A stretch of DNA of 64,000 bases from Enterobacter huaxiensis (GCF_003594935.2 NZ_CP043342.1:4464001-4528000), one strand, 5' to 3'; shown: positions 34,691-44,200, counted from the stretch's first letter. The notes: generated by a model from the letters alone, not told the origin. Translations and numbers: made by a program.

Positions 34691-34703
34691 GGTTTTTAAC
34701 ATC

Positions 34704-35489
34704 ATGAATTCAATGCATTTTTCAAGAAACAGCAGTCCAAAAGGGAAGGTTTTATTCCGCTGGCCTGTTTTCGCGGCGCTGCTCTGCGTTTTTGCACTTC
34801 CGGCCGCTGCCCAGCCTGAGGCGTCCACCGCGCGCAAGCAGGTCTATGCGCGCGTTCAGCAACAGGCAGCAGAGGCCATTCGTCAGGAAGCGGAACGCAA
34901 TCGCTGGGAGGATTATCAGGCGAAGCTGAACCTGTTTATTCCCTCCGAGATTTCGCAATACGCGCCCTGCCCTGCGCCGCTCAGCGTGAGCATGCCGGGA
35001 GGTGAACACCTTGATTTACGTCGCTTGCGCTTTGACGTTCGCTGCGAGGCCGGAAGCGGCTGGGATGTGGCGGTGACGGTCAAACCCGATATCTACCTGC
35101 AGGTGCTGATGGCGAAAGAGACGCTTGAGCGCGGTCACGTGCTTGCCGCCTCCGACCTCACGCTCCGGAAATTCAACATCAGCAACCTGCGCAGCGGCTA
35201 TATCACCCGTCCGGACGAGGTGGTGGGGTTAACCCTTAAGCGCCGCGTCCGCGAGCTTCAGCCAATTAGCCAAAGCCAGCTTGATTCACCGGTGATGGTG
35301 GAGCGCGGCCAGCGCGTGCTGATGATTGCCGTTCAGGATGGCGTAGAGGCCCGCACGATGGGCATTGCCAGCAAAAAGGGGCGAAAAGGCGAGATGATCA
35401 AGGTGAAAAACGAAAGCAGCGAGCGGGAAGTCACCGGGACGGTAGTGGATATGGGCGTGGTCAGAACCGGCTTTTCCTCTGCCCGATAA
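34704..35489 (+). CDS. flgA: P-ring assembly chaperone FlgA
   Basis: Periplasmic chaperone for FlgI, 261 residues with a signal peptide (FRWPVFAALLCVFALPAAA) and a C-terminal SAF domain (LERGHVLAASDLTLRKFNIS, GYITRPDEVVGLTLKRRVRE, VMVERGQRVLMIAVQDGVEA). The ATG at 34704 gives a reasonable signal peptide; ATG 34713 is also possible, and an upstream in-frame ATG at 34656 lies before the flgB promoter. It is divergent from flgB. Confidence 0.92.
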   Translation: MNSMHFSRNSSPKGKVLFRWPVFAALLCVFALPAAAQPEASTARKQVYARVQQQAAEAIRQEAERNRWEDYQAKLNLFIPSEISQYAPCPAPLSVSMPGGEHLDLRRLRFDVRCEAGSGWDVAVTVKPDIYLQVLMAKETLERGHVLAASDLTLRKFNISNLRSGYITRPDEVVGLTLKRRVRELQPISQSQLDSPVMVERGQRVLMIAVQDGVEARTMGIASKKGRKGEMIKVKNESSEREVTGTVVDMGVVRTGFSSAR

Positions 35490-35503
35490 AATATGCTGTT
35501 CCG

Positions 35504-35534
35504 TTTAAGTTTTCATGGAAATGCGCCGCTTTAC
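35504..35534 (+). promoter_or_regulatory. Candidate LafS (sigma-28) promoter of flgM
   Basis: TTTAAG (35504-35509), 15-bp spacer, GCCGCTTTAC (35525-35534). The -35 half also fits the FliA consensus TAAAGTTT. Same layout as the lafA and 58186 promoters. Confidence 0.6.
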
Positions 35535-35620
35535 CCTGGTAAGGCGCCGGGAAAGCCTTTTTCCGCATGACACCCCCCGGCGAAAACGACCAATAAAAAT
35601 ACCGAAGATGGAGTACCGCG

Positions 35621-35893
35621 ATGAAAGTGACATCCACCCAGTACGCAATGACGAGCGCAGTCAACCAGGCCAGCTCCACGACCCCGACGCGCGCCGCTGG
35701 CACTGAAGAGATGAAAACCACACGAACCGCTGCCATCGACCCTGTTCTTGGTGATGCGCAGACCCAGCTGGCAGCCTTGCCAGAAGTCGATATGGCGCGC
35801 GTTGCCAGCATGAAAGACGCGATAGCGAACGGGAAAATCAGCGTCGATATCGACTCGCTGACCAGCGCTATCGAGAAATATTATCAGAGGTAA
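35621..35893 (+). CDS. flgM: Anti-sigma-28 factor FlgM
   Basis: A 90-residue small protein whose C-terminal half (DMARVASMKDAIANGKISVD, then IDSLTSAIEKYYQ) is the sigma-28-binding region of FlgM. It should hold LafS inactive until it is exported through the finished hook. A GGAG site precedes the ATG, and flgN follows after 2 bp. Confidence 0.92.
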   Translation: MKVTSTQYAMTSAVNQASSTTPTRAAGTEEMKTTRTAAIDPVLGDAQTQLAALPEVDMARVASMKDAIANGKISVDIDSLTSAIEKYYQR

Positions 35894-35895
35894 CA

Positions 35896-36333
35896 ATGAG
35901 TAACGCCGCTCAGTGCGTAAAAACGCTGGTGCAGGGCATGGTGGAAGACCGTGAAACCTACGCAAGCCTGAAATCCCTTCTTGCCGATCAGCGCCAGTGG
36001 CTTATCGCACGTGATGCCGCACGGCTGGATGTGCTAAACCCGCAGCTCGTTGCGCATTACGAGAAGCTCTCTCAGAACAGCAAACAGCGCTATCAGCTGC
36101 TTACCCAGCTCGGGATCCCCGTCGGCTCGCCCGGCCTGCGTACCCTGTTCTCGCGCCTTCCCGCCCAGCATCAAACTCAGCTCAATACGCTCTGGGATTC
36201 TCTTGAGCAGGTGGCGGCAGAGTGCAAGGCGCTTAACGACAGCAATATCGCCGTACTGTCGATGCAGCAGGAGATCCTGCAAAACCTGCTCAATATCAGC
36301 GAGCCGGAAAACTGGCTTTATGAGCAGGTGTAG
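35896..36333 (+). CDS. flgN: Export chaperone FlgN
   Basis: A 145-residue helical protein, the chaperone for FlgK and FlgL. QNSKQRYQLLTQLGIPVGSP and the C-terminal region fit FlgN. It lies between flgM and the glycosyltransferase gene (5 bp gap). Confidence 0.9.
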   Translation: MSNAAQCVKTLVQGMVEDRETYASLKSLLADQRQWLIARDAARLDVLNPQLVAHYEKLSQNSKQRYQLLTQLGIPVGSPGLRTLFSRLPAQHQTQLNTLWDSLEQVAAECKALNDSNIAVLSMQQEILQNLLNISEPENWLYEQV

Positions 36334-36338
36334 TCGCC

Positions 36339-38630
36339 ATGTCTTTTCCTGATACACAACATCCCACTACGCTCTCTGCCCTCCAGCCTCGCGAACAGCG
36401 TCTGATTTCCCTGCAGGAGGTCGTACAAAGCGGAGCTCCCGTCACCCTGGAGGACGCGACGCCAGATACGTTCGCTGAAATGAGCCTGGCATTCAGCCGC
36501 CGCGGCTACCGCTGCGTCGCCGAAACCGGCGTACCTGTCACCCACCGTTTTGTCCCGTTGGGTGCTGAAAAACAGCGAATTCTTGTGACCGCCACCAGCG
36601 ATAATTTTCACTTTATGCAGCCGGTGATGAGGCTGATGCGCAGCCAGGGGCATTGGGTCAGCGAGCTGTCGGGAAATGCGTTGACGCAGGAGGCATTGCT
36701 CAATGCGCTTCGCCATTGCGATGTGGCATGGTTTGAATGGGGTGATGGCGCGATTATAGCGGCCAGCAAGATGCCGAAATATTGCCGGATCGTCTGCCGA
36801 ATTCACCGTTACGAGCTTTACGGAGAGGCGTTCTTACAGGCTGACTGGAACAATGTTGACGAAGTCATCTTCGTCAGCCAGTCGATGAAGAAACGGTTTA
36901 TCACGGTGATGGGGAAAACCTTACCGCCTCAGCTCAAAATGACCGTACTCGCTAATTTAACGGCTCACCTTCCCGCGATAAAACCCTCTGCACGCCGAAA
37001 CCCGTGGCACATCGCCTGCGTGGCGCGTTTCGCCGCACAGAAAAACCTCGTCATGCTGCTTCCCATCATGCAGGCGCTGGTTAAGCAAGACTCACGCTAT
37101 ACCCTCTTTATCGCGGGCCGCATAGAGGATCAGTGCCTGTATGAAAGCTTCTGTGAACTGATCGCCGTTTATGGCTTACGCCGCAATATTGTTATCTGCG
37201 GGGCGCTGGCAGCGGAAAAAATGCCCGCATGGTATGCAGATAAATCATTCCTTCTGTCAACCAGCTATCACGAATCTCAGGGAATGGGCGTATTTGAAGC
37301 GATGCTGGCAGGGTTGAAGCCTGTCGTTTTCCATGCCCCCGGCGGCCTGGCTGAGTATCTCCCCTCTGATTATCTTTTCCTCTCCCTTGATGATGCCGTG
37401 GCGCGGATCGCAGAAGGGAATGCGCAGCCAGAACAGTACCTGCGCGAAGCGCAAGCGTTACTCAAGCAGCACGAGCTGCCGGAACGCTACACCTCTGTCT
37501 GGCAGCCCGCGGTAAACGATAGCTCACTGTTCTCCATCGTTATTCCTTGCTATAACCGTGAACGCTATTTGCTGCCTGCGGTGTGTTCCGCTCTGAATCA
37601 AAGGGATCGACATTACGAAGTCGTGGTTGTGGACGATGGCTCAACGGATGGCAGCCTCGAGACGATTGCACATATCGACGATCCCCGCCTTCGTATCGTT
37701 CGCAAGGCCCACTCTAACGCACCTGACACGCGTAACCGCTGCATCGCAGAAGCCCGCGGGGAGTATCTTGTCTGGCTGGACAGCGATGATTTACTCCATC
37801 CAAACGCCGTTACCTACTATCGCACCCTTCTACAACGCTGGCCGCAAACCGACGTCATCTCCTGTGGGCTTGAAACGTTGCAGGGGGAAAAACAGTATTT
37901 CGCACTGTTCAATCACGCGCCGGCCAACTGGCTGCATCAGCTTCCCCATGGCAACTTCATTTCTAATCCGGGATGCTGCGTACGCCGTGCGCTCTATGCA
38001 AAAACAGGAGGTTATGACAAGCATTATCTGCGTGCTCATGATTACGAATTCTGGTCTCGCGCGGTGGGTATCGCACGTATAGCGTTTACGCCGCAGTGCA
38101 ACATCGCCTATCGCCTGCACGACGATAACCTCACTGGGTTAGGCAAGCCCGTTGATGCGACGTATGAGTATCGTATCTTCCAGTCTTTGCTGAAACGCTA
38201 CCGGTCTGAAACGCTATTCCCGGGAAAAAGCCGGAAAGAGATCGAGTCATTTATTCAGGCCCGCAGAGAAACGCTGGCTGCCGCCTGCGATCTTGAGCAT
38301 GTCGTGCTCGTGCTAAACGCAATAACTACCCCGCTTGAACAACTTCTCGGACAGATTCAACGGCTGGGAGCCCAGCAGGATAAGCACTTTCATCTGCTTA
38401 TCGTTTCAGATAAAGCCCTGCCGTTTTCCAGCCTGCCAGTCCTGATTGCAGATTCGCTGGAAGCGGCCCCTCTTCGCGAATATCTGAACGCCACCTTCCC
38501 GCAGAAGTTTTGCCGGGCCTTTAGCCTGCATCCCGATTCACCGGATCATCCGCAGATGATGTCCGATTTAAAGCATGCGCTACTGAACGGCACGCCCGTC
38601 GCGCCCTATCTCCACCGTCTATGCGCCTGA
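36339..38630 (+). CDS. Two-domain glycosyltransferase (GT4-like plus GT2), probable flagellin glycosylation
   Basis: A large 763-residue protein. After a ~170-residue N-terminal segment there is a GT-B/GT4-type half (VARFAAQKNLVMLLPIMQAL, FLLSTSYHESQGMGVFEAML, roughly 215-370) and then a GT-A/GT2 half (FSIVIPCYNRERYLLPAVCS, EVVVVDDGSTDGS, and the metal-binding VWLDSDDLLHP, roughly 392-600), with a ~150-residue tail. It begins 5 bp after flgN and sits with a methyltransferase, so addition of a sugar chain to lateral flagellin is the likely role; acceptor and sugars are unknown. The N-terminal segment matches no family I can name. Confidence 0.85.
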   Translation: MSFPDTQHPTTLSALQPREQRLISLQEVVQSGAPVTLEDATPDTFAEMSLAFSRRGYRCVAETGVPVTHRFVPLGAEKQRILVTATSDNFHFMQPVMRLMRSQGHWVSELSGNALTQEALLNALRHCDVAWFEWGDGAIIAASKMPKYCRIVCRIHRYELYGEAFLQADWNNVDEVIFVSQSMKKRFITVMGKTLPPQLKMTVLANLTAHLPAIKPSARRNPWHIACVARFAAQKNLVMLLPIMQALVKQDSRYTLFIAGRIEDQCLYESFCELIAVYGLRRNIVICGALAAEKMPAWYADKSFLLSTSYHESQGMGVFEAMLAGLKPVVFHAPGGLAEYLPSDYLFLSLDDAVARIAEGNAQPEQYLREAQALLKQHELPERYTSVWQPAVNDSSLFSIVIPCYNRERYLLPAVCSALNQRDRHYEVVVVDDGSTDGSLETIAHIDDPRLRIVRKAHSNAPDTRNRCIAEARGEYLVWLDSDDLLHPNAVTYYRTLLQRWPQTDVISCGLETLQGEKQYFALFNHAPANWLHQLPHGNFISNPGCCVRRALYAKTGGYDKHYLRAHDYEFWSRAVGIARIAFTPQCNIAYRLHDDNLTGLGKPVDATYEYRIFQSLLKRYRSETLFPGKSRKEIESFIQARRETLAAACDLEHVVLVLNAITTPLEQLLGQIQRLGAQQDKHFHLLIVSDKALPFSSLPVLIADSLEAAPLREYLNATFPQKFCRAFSLHPDSPDHPQMMSDLKHALLNGTPVAPYLHRLCA

Positions 38631-38646
38631 CGCACCAGGATACACC

Positions 38647-39291
38647 ATGTCTGATACTGAAAATTCACTGGCCTTTCGCCACTCCGCACAATACTGGGAT
38701 GACCGTTACCGCCTGGCGGGGAACTCCGGCGCGGGGTCTTATGGGCGTCTCGCCGACTTCAAAGCGAACGTGCTTAATGAGTTTGTCGCGCGGGAAAAAA
38801 TTGCCTCGGTGGTAGAATTTGGCTGCGGGGACGGCAACCAGCTATCCCTGTCCCGCTATCCACGTTACACCGGATTCGACGTTTCCGAACATGCCTTACA
38901 GCGCTGTCAGAACCGTTTTGCCAGCGATCCGACCAAAGACTTTTACCCGGTAAGCGAGTGGAAGGGCAAGACAGCGGAGCTGGCACTTTCGCTGGACGTG
39001 ATTTATCACCTGATTGAAGACGGCGTATTCACGCAGTATATGGAGACACTGTTTGACGCCGCGGAACGCTTCGTTGCTATCTATGCGTCAAATGACGAGA
39101 AGCTTAACGCGCTATTGGGTGGGCATGTTAAGCACGTTCGCCACCGCAAATTCACGGACTGGATTGTAAAAAACAGGGCCGCCGACTGGGAATTGCTCGA
39201 CTGGGTGCCTAACGCCTATCCTTTTGATATTCGAGATCAAAACAACACCTCATTTGCCGATTTCTACCTGTTTCGTCGGCTGAAAAAATAA
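38647..39291 (+). CDS. Class I SAM-dependent methyltransferase
   Basis: A 214-residue cytosolic enzyme with the SAM-binding glycine motif VVEFGCGDGNQLSL (motif I) and YTGFDVSEHALQRC (motif II, acidic residue). It follows the glycosyltransferase by 16 bp, so it most likely methylates the glycan or its precursor; a protein target is possible. Confidence 0.83.
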   Translation: MSDTENSLAFRHSAQYWDDRYRLAGNSGAGSYGRLADFKANVLNEFVAREKIASVVEFGCGDGNQLSLSRYPRYTGFDVSEHALQRCQNRFASDPTKDFYPVSEWKGKTAELALSLDVIYHLIEDGVFTQYMETLFDAAERFVAIYASNDEKLNALLGGHVKHVRHRKFTDWIVKNRAADWELLDWVPNAYPFDIRDQNNTSFADFYLFRRLKK

Positions 39292-39302
39292 GGCCGTCAA
39301 TA

Positions 39303-39329
39303 AACGCATACCCCTGGAGGGTATGCGTT
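39303..39329. terminator. Hairpin between convergent methyltransferase and FliB-like genes
   Basis: Perfect 11-bp stem AACGCATACCC / GGGTATGCGTT with a 5-nt loop. The T-run is poor, but position and stem strength argue for a shared terminator. Confidence 0.6.
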
Positions 39330-39342
39330 ACGCCCTATCCGA

Positions 39343-40278
39343 CTAGATTAACGACAGGCCGCACAGCAGCGTATAGTCCGCGGAATTCAGCGCCTCTGGC
39401 GTCCCTGACTGTTGCTGCCAGGCACTCCATGCGCTTACCAGGCTGATAAAATCGTCTTCCGTCAGCTCTGCATTATCCTCCAGCCACATCGCGCACAGCA
39501 TCTTCACGTGGAAGAACTGACGCGTCAGGGACATGAGCGCTTCGCCGTAGTGATCAAACGCCGTTCCCGGATAGAACTCCCCGTACAGGCGGTAAATCAG
39601 CATGTTACGTAAAATATGCGGCTGCGCCTCCAGCAGCGGGATCGGCTTTGCGTCCAGTTCGCGCAGGCGATCCTGCAGCCTTGCAGGCTCCATCACCGCC
39701 AGCTCGCTGAGCTTCAGCATAAACATCATCTTCTGCATAGGCGGAAGATTCAGGTTCAGACGCATCGCCCCCATGTCCCCCAAAGCTTCGACGCGGTTCA
39801 CCTCAATTGTCGGCAGCATGGCGAACTGTTCATTCAGAATGCCGCTCTCCGCCAGCTGCGAAAGCTGCTCGCCCATCGTGACCATCTGCTGCGGGTCGCA
39901 CTGGTTTTCGTCCACGTAGCGCTGCGCCTTGCTGAGCAATACGCCAATAGCATACAGGCTGCTTTGCAGCGTCAGCGCCGGGTGAACGGCCATATTGATG
40001 CACTGCTGATTGAGGACTTCATTCCACGGGTTATCTTCACGTTCGCCGTCGGATGCGGCTTCACCCGTGTGCAATACAAACGCGTCCGGATTCAGAAGAA
40101 TGTCACGCGCCGCGCTTTCACAGGCCGCGTTAAGACTGTCACGCTGCTGGTTACCCAACGACATGCTCACATGCGGCCAGTTGCCCGCGGCGGCCTGGCA
40201 GGCCAGACAGGCGCAGGCGGCTTCGCGCGCGCGGAAACGGAGAACGAATTCAGGCTGGTAGTGTTCAATTAATTCCAT
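39343..40278 (-). CDS. fliB: FliB-like flagellin lysine-N-methylase
   Basis: A 311-residue protein resembling FliB, the enzyme that methylates surface lysines of Salmonella flagellin (401 residues there). Shared features are a Cys-rich N-terminal segment (EAACACLACQ), a further Cys in ACESAARDILLNPDAF and the following pattern. The family likely holds an Fe-S cluster; the cysteine spacing here is not the textbook one and the protein is shorter, so catalytic competence is uncertain. The ATG at 40278 has GGAG 8 bp upstream. It overlaps nothing but follows the glycosyltransferase gene by 35 bp. Confidence 0.62.
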   Translation of the reverse strand: MELIEHYQPEFVLRFRAREAACACLACQAAAGNWPHVSMSLGNQQRDSLNAACESAARDILLNPDAFVLHTGEAASDGEREDNPWNEVLNQQCINMAVHPALTLQSSLYAIGVLLSKAQRYVDENQCDPQQMVTMGEQLSQLAESGILNEQFAMLPTIEVNRVEALGDMGAMRLNLNLPPMQKMMFMLKLSELAVMEPARLQDRLRELDAKPIPLLEAQPHILRNMLIYRLYGEFYPGTAFDHYGEALMSLTRQFFHVKMLCAMWLEDNAELTEDDFISLVSAWSAWQQQSGTPEALNSADYTLLCGLSLI

Positions 40279-40313
40279 ACGGACTGCTCCAGCCGCTGCT
40301 ATGGCGGCGTTTA

Positions 40314-41687
40314 TCATTGAAAATTTTTACGGAAGAACCAGTGGGTACAGTCGATCGGTGCACCACTCGTCGGGTCTTGTATCTCAGGTAAAAAGGCGAA
40401 ACTCGGCTGCAGCCCCAGCCAGCAGTGCGACTGCATTTGTGCAGGCCAGCAGGCATCAAGATTTTCCGCCTGTCGGTAGTGCGCAAGCAGCGTTGGGATG
40501 TAGGATCCGTTGACCACATAGGCACAGCCGCAGCCGGCATCAAGCACCCGCGCCACGCCGGGCAGCGCCTTGAGGGGCGAAATGCTGTTATAGCGCGCGC
40601 CCAGCAACACCACCTGCCAGTCGATATGCGGCAGGCGTATCAACAGCTGATTGACCGTTTTCAGGGACATCTCTTTACGCACAAACTTCACGGAGGCATC
40701 CAGCAGCAGCACGCTGCGCCACCCCTCACCCTGCGCAAGCTCAAGCGCCTGACGGTGTTGCTCAAGCTCGCTATCGGCCGGATTAACGGCCACCGGCACC
40801 AGCTGTTCGCGCTTCAGGCCCAGAGCAATAAGCGACTGCACCTGCGGGGCAAGCTCATCAGATTGCGGATCGTAAAGCACGGCCACCTTGTCGAAAGCCT
40901 GCCACTCCACGGACGTACTCAGCGGGGCCTGGCTTAAGCGCCGGTAGTGGCTCAGCAGGCTTCGGTCGGTGACGAAATCTTCCAGCGTTAAGTCCACCGG
41001 TTTTGAGGAGCCAAGTACAAAATCTTTATCGTAGGTATTGGCACTGTGGGAAATACAGAGGATCGCCTGGCGCGGATCGATCTGCTGAATCGGCGTCGTA
41101 AAGTTGTTCAGAAACGCCTGCTCTTCCGCGAGCGTCGCCGCGTCTTCATAGCGATGATTTTTCAGGAAGTTGCGGTGATAGCCAAACGTACCGTTGAGCG
41201 CGTGATATTTCCCGAATGAATGGGTCTGGTAGATTTTATCCAGATGGCTATACCAGATATAAATCGTGTCGCTGCCGGAAAACAGGGCGTTATTGCTCTG
41301 CATTGCCGCCACCTGCGCGCTGATCTTGTTTGGCGGATAGTAGTCATCATCGTCGAAGCAGATGATGTATTCGCCGCTGGCCATCTCGTTGAGCATGTTG
41401 CGCTTTTTACCCAGATCGAGGCGCTCAGAGCTGTGGACGTAGCGCACCGTGCACACCGCCGGATCGACCATCATCGCGATCAGGTCTTGGTTACTCTGCT
41501 CAGAGTCATCCAGGATAATCAGCTCGCGCCTGTCGGCAGGATAGTCCTGATACTGGAAGATATAGAGCAGATAGGGCAAAAACGCCCGGCGGTTCCAGGT
41601 GGGGCACACGACGCTGACGAACGGCGTGGCGTGCACTTTCTTCTGCTGCTGGCGCTTCAGCAGGTTTTGCATCAGATTCGTGGTCAT
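40314..41687 (-). CDS. Family 2 glycosyltransferase of the flagellar locus
   Basis: A 457-residue enzyme with a GT-A domain (FVSVVCPTWNRRAFLPYLLY, ELIILDDSEQSN, and the metal site CFDDDDYYPPNKI) over the first ~220 residues and a second part without a clear family. The ATG at 41687 lies one base after the fliJ stop, so it is in the fliE-J operon. With the 36339 enzyme and the methyltransferase it forms a probable flagellin-decoration set. Confidence 0.82.
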   Translation of the reverse strand: MTTNLMQNLLKRQQQKKVHATPFVSVVCPTWNRRAFLPYLLYIFQYQDYPADRRELIILDDSEQSNQDLIAMMVDPAVCTVRYVHSSERLDLGKKRNMLNEMASGEYIICFDDDDYYPPNKISAQVAAMQSNNALFSGSDTIYIWYSHLDKIYQTHSFGKYHALNGTFGYHRNFLKNHRYEDAATLAEEQAFLNNFTTPIQQIDPRQAILCISHSANTYDKDFVLGSSKPVDLTLEDFVTDRSLLSHYRRLSQAPLSTSVEWQAFDKVAVLYDPQSDELAPQVQSLIALGLKREQLVPVAVNPADSELEQHRQALELAQGEGWRSVLLLDASVKFVRKEMSLKTVNQLLIRLPHIDWQVVLLGARYNSISPLKALPGVARVLDAGCGCAYVVNGSYIPTLLAHYRQAENLDACWPAQMQSHCWLGLQPSFAFLPEIQDPTSGAPIDCTHWFFRKNFQ

Positions 41688-41688
41688 T

Positions 41689-42132
41689 TTATCGCTGCCG
41701 CTGCGCCTGCTGCTGTCGGAGCCAGCACTGGGCTGAAACCGCATCCGTCGCTTTTTGCTCCCGCCGCTCGTTCGCCAGGCGCTGCGCGCTGCGGCGTTCA
41801 GCCAGCACCAGCTCCAGGCTTTTCTCCCTGCGGGATTCCGCCAGCAGGTTCCCCTGCAGCTTCTGGGCTTCTACGCTCGCCAGCGCCTGCTCCTGCTTTT
41901 GCCAGTCGATCACGCGCTGAATATGACGCTTATAGACCGACTGATTGCAGAGCATGGTCGCACCGCCCGCCATCTCCTGTACCGGGCTGGTCGCCAGGTT
42001 CGACAGGGCGTGGATATTCTTCTCCAGCCGCTGGCACAGCTGCTGCTGTGAGGCCAGCCGGGCGCTGAGATCCTGCACCGCGCGGTTACGCATCAGGTGA
42101 AGCTGCTCAAGAGTCGTAATGATTTTTTTCAT
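41689..42132 (-). CDS. fliJ: Flagellar export protein FliJ
   Basis: A 147-residue coiled-coil protein, the stalk of the export ATPase. Low-complexity Gln/Arg/Glu-rich helices and position directly after fliI identify it. Confidence 0.87.
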   Translation of the reverse strand: MKKIITTLEQLHLMRNRAVQDLSARLASQQQLCQRLEKNIHALSNLATSPVQEMAGGATMLCNQSVYKRHIQRVIDWQKQEQALASVEAQKLQGNLLAESRREKSLELVLAERRSAQRLANERREQKATDAVSAQCWLRQQQAQRQR

Positions 42133-42138
42133 CGTTCA

Positions 42139-43458
42139 TCATCCTGCCTGGGCCAGTATGTTCAGGTCGGCAATGGTTTTGTCGAGCGGAGCCGCGTCCT
42201 GCACTTCCTGCTGCAGATAGCGGGTAATCGCCGGTGAGAGGTTGACGGCTTTATCGGCCAGCGGATCGGCACCCGCCACGTAGCCGCCGAGCGGGATCAG
42301 CGGTTTAATGCTTTGATATTCGGCATAAAGCTGCTTGAGGGTGCGGGCAGAGCGCTGATGATCGCGCCCGGTTATCTGGCTCATGCAGCGGCTTATGGAC
42401 TGCCCAATGTCGATCGCCGGATAGTGCCCGGCCTCCGCCAGGTGGCGCGACAGGACGATATGCCCGTCCAGCACCGCGCGCGCGCAGTCGACAATCGGAT
42501 CCTGCTGGTCATCGCCTTCGGCCAGCACGGTGTAAATGGCGGTCATCGAGCCGGCGCTTTCGCTGTTGCCCGCGCTTTCAACCAGTTTGGGGATCAGCCC
42601 AAACGCCGAGGGCGGATACCCTTTCGTGGCCGGCGGCTCGCCGAGCGAGAGCGCGATTTCGCGCTGCGCCATGGCATAGCGGGTCAGGGAATCCACCAGC
42701 AGGAGCACATCTTTGCCTTTGTCGCGATAGTAGCTGGCAATGGTGTGGCACAGTTCCGTCGCCTTAATACGCATCAGCGGTGATTCATCCGCAGGCGCGG
42801 CAACGATGACCGACTTGCGTCGTCCGGCTTCGCCCAGGGAGTGGTCAATAAACTCTTTCACTTCGCGCCCGCGCTCGCCGATCAGCCCCACTACCACCAC
42901 TTCTGCCTGGGTGTAGCGGGTGATCATCCCGAGCAGGACGCTTTTACCGACGCCGCTGCCCGCCATCAGCCCCACGCGCTGTCCTTTGCCGATGGTCAGC
43001 AGACCGTTAATCGCCCTGACGCCAACATCAAGGGGCGCCTCAACCGGCTGGCGCTTCAGGGGATGCACCTGCGGCAGCTGCTGCGGCAGCACGGTGTCGC
43101 CGGTCAGCTTGCCTTTATCATCAATTGGCTCGCCGAGGCCGTTAACCACGCGCCCCAGCCACTGGTCGCCAATAAGCACGCCGCTTTGCTTGTCCATCGG
43201 GTAAACGCGCGCGCCCGCCATCAGTCCGGCAGGCTGCTTAAAGGGCATCAAAAAGGTCACGTCGCGATCGAAACCGACAACCTGCGCCTCAATCAATGCC
43301 CCTTCGCCATCTTCAACCTGGCAAAGCTGCCCGACGGCCAGGCGGCAGCCGACGCACTCAAGCAGGATACCCGTTACGCGCACCAGCCTGCCCGCCACGC
43401 GCGCCAGGTTGATATTTTCCAGCGAGCGTAAGACCTGCTCGAAGTCGTGGTCACTCAT
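42139..43458 (-). CDS. fliI: Flagellum-specific export ATPase FliI
   Basis: 439 residues. Walker A GLMAGSGVGKSVLLGMI, Walker B VLLLVDSLTRYAMAQRE and the T3SS ATPase sequences GLIGERGREVKEFIDHSLGE and PPATKGYPPSAFGLIPKLVE are intact. It overlaps fliH by 8 bp. Confidence 0.96.
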   Translation of the reverse strand: MSDHDFEQVLRSLENINLARVAGRLVRVTGILLECVGCRLAVGQLCQVEDGEGALIEAQVVGFDRDVTFLMPFKQPAGLMAGARVYPMDKQSGVLIGDQWLGRVVNGLGEPIDDKGKLTGDTVLPQQLPQVHPLKRQPVEAPLDVGVRAINGLLTIGKGQRVGLMAGSGVGKSVLLGMITRYTQAEVVVVGLIGERGREVKEFIDHSLGEAGRRKSVIVAAPADESPLMRIKATELCHTIASYYRDKGKDVLLLVDSLTRYAMAQREIALSLGEPPATKGYPPSAFGLIPKLVESAGNSESAGSMTAIYTVLAEGDDQQDPIVDCARAVLDGHIVLSRHLAEAGHYPAIDIGQSISRCMSQITGRDHQRSARTLKQLYAEYQSIKPLIPLGGYVAGADPLADKAVNLSPAITRYLQQEVQDAAPLDKTIADLNILAQAG

Positions 43459-44197
43459 CGTGCGCTTCCGGCAGCAGGTTGGCCTTCAGGGCATCCATGC
43501 ACTGGTCGAGGCGATGCTGACAGCCGACGTCCATTTCAGTGGTATTGGTGATCACCCGGCATTCGCCTGGCGGGAGATCGGGATCGGCGGTCAGCCCCCA
43601 GTGCGCCACTTTTTCAGGCTCCGCTTCGCTGATGCGGCGATGCTCGTCGCTGTTTAACAGCACTTTGACCTGCTCCGGCTGCTGCGGCAGCGCGCTGAGC
43701 GCCTCTTCCACCAGCGTGAGAATTTGCGTGGGATGCAGGGACAGCTCGCAGCGGATCACCTGACGCGTGACCTTTTCCACCAGCTGCAGCAGCTCCTCGC
43801 GGCGGCGCTGTTCGTAGCTCGCCATAAACGATTCCATCGACGCAATAATGCTGTCGAGAGGATGGGCGGCCTCCAGAAACTGCTGGCGCGCCTGCACGGT
43901 GCCCTCGGAACGACCTTTGCGGACGCCTTCGTCAAAGCCGAGACGCAACCCTTCCTGGTAGCCCTCACTTTTGCCCTCTTCCAGGCCCTGAGCGAAACCG
44001 CTGTTCAGCCCATCCTGGAAGCCCTGCTGCAGCTGTGACTGAAGCGCCACGTCATCCATCACCGGGTGGTTGTCATGCGGATGGCTCTGCGCCGTGCGTT
44101 GCTTGCGCAGCGGCGGAAACTTATGCAGACGGGGTTTAATCACCGCCTGGCGGCTGTTGGTCAGCGCGCTTAAGGGTAAGCTCTGTTTTTTGTACAT
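43451..44197 (-). CDS. fliH: Flagellar export ATPase regulator FliH
   Basis: A 248-residue protein with Gly-rich helix repeats in the middle (QGFQDGLNSGFAQGLEEGKS, EGYQEGLRLGFDEGVRKGRS), the hallmark of FliH, and a C-terminal FliI-binding domain. It starts 3 bp after fliG. Confidence 0.93.
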   Translation of the reverse strand: MYKKQSLPLSALTNSRQAVIKPRLHKFPPLRKQRTAQSHPHDNHPVMDDVALQSQLQQGFQDGLNSGFAQGLEEGKSEGYQEGLRLGFDEGVRKGRSEGTVQARQQFLEAAHPLDSIIASMESFMASYEQRRREELLQLVEKVTRQVIRCELSLHPTQILTLVEEALSALPQQPEQVKVLLNSDEHRRISEAEPEKVAHWGLTADPDLPPGECRVITNTTEMDVGCQHRLDQCMDALKANLLPEAHDE

Positions 44198-44200
44198 GGG

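Noticed and set aside
41220..42068. Rightward 282-codon frame opposite the glycosyltransferase and fliJ
   Set aside because: Antisense shadow of two well-supported genes; low-complexity Pro/Ala/Arg tail.
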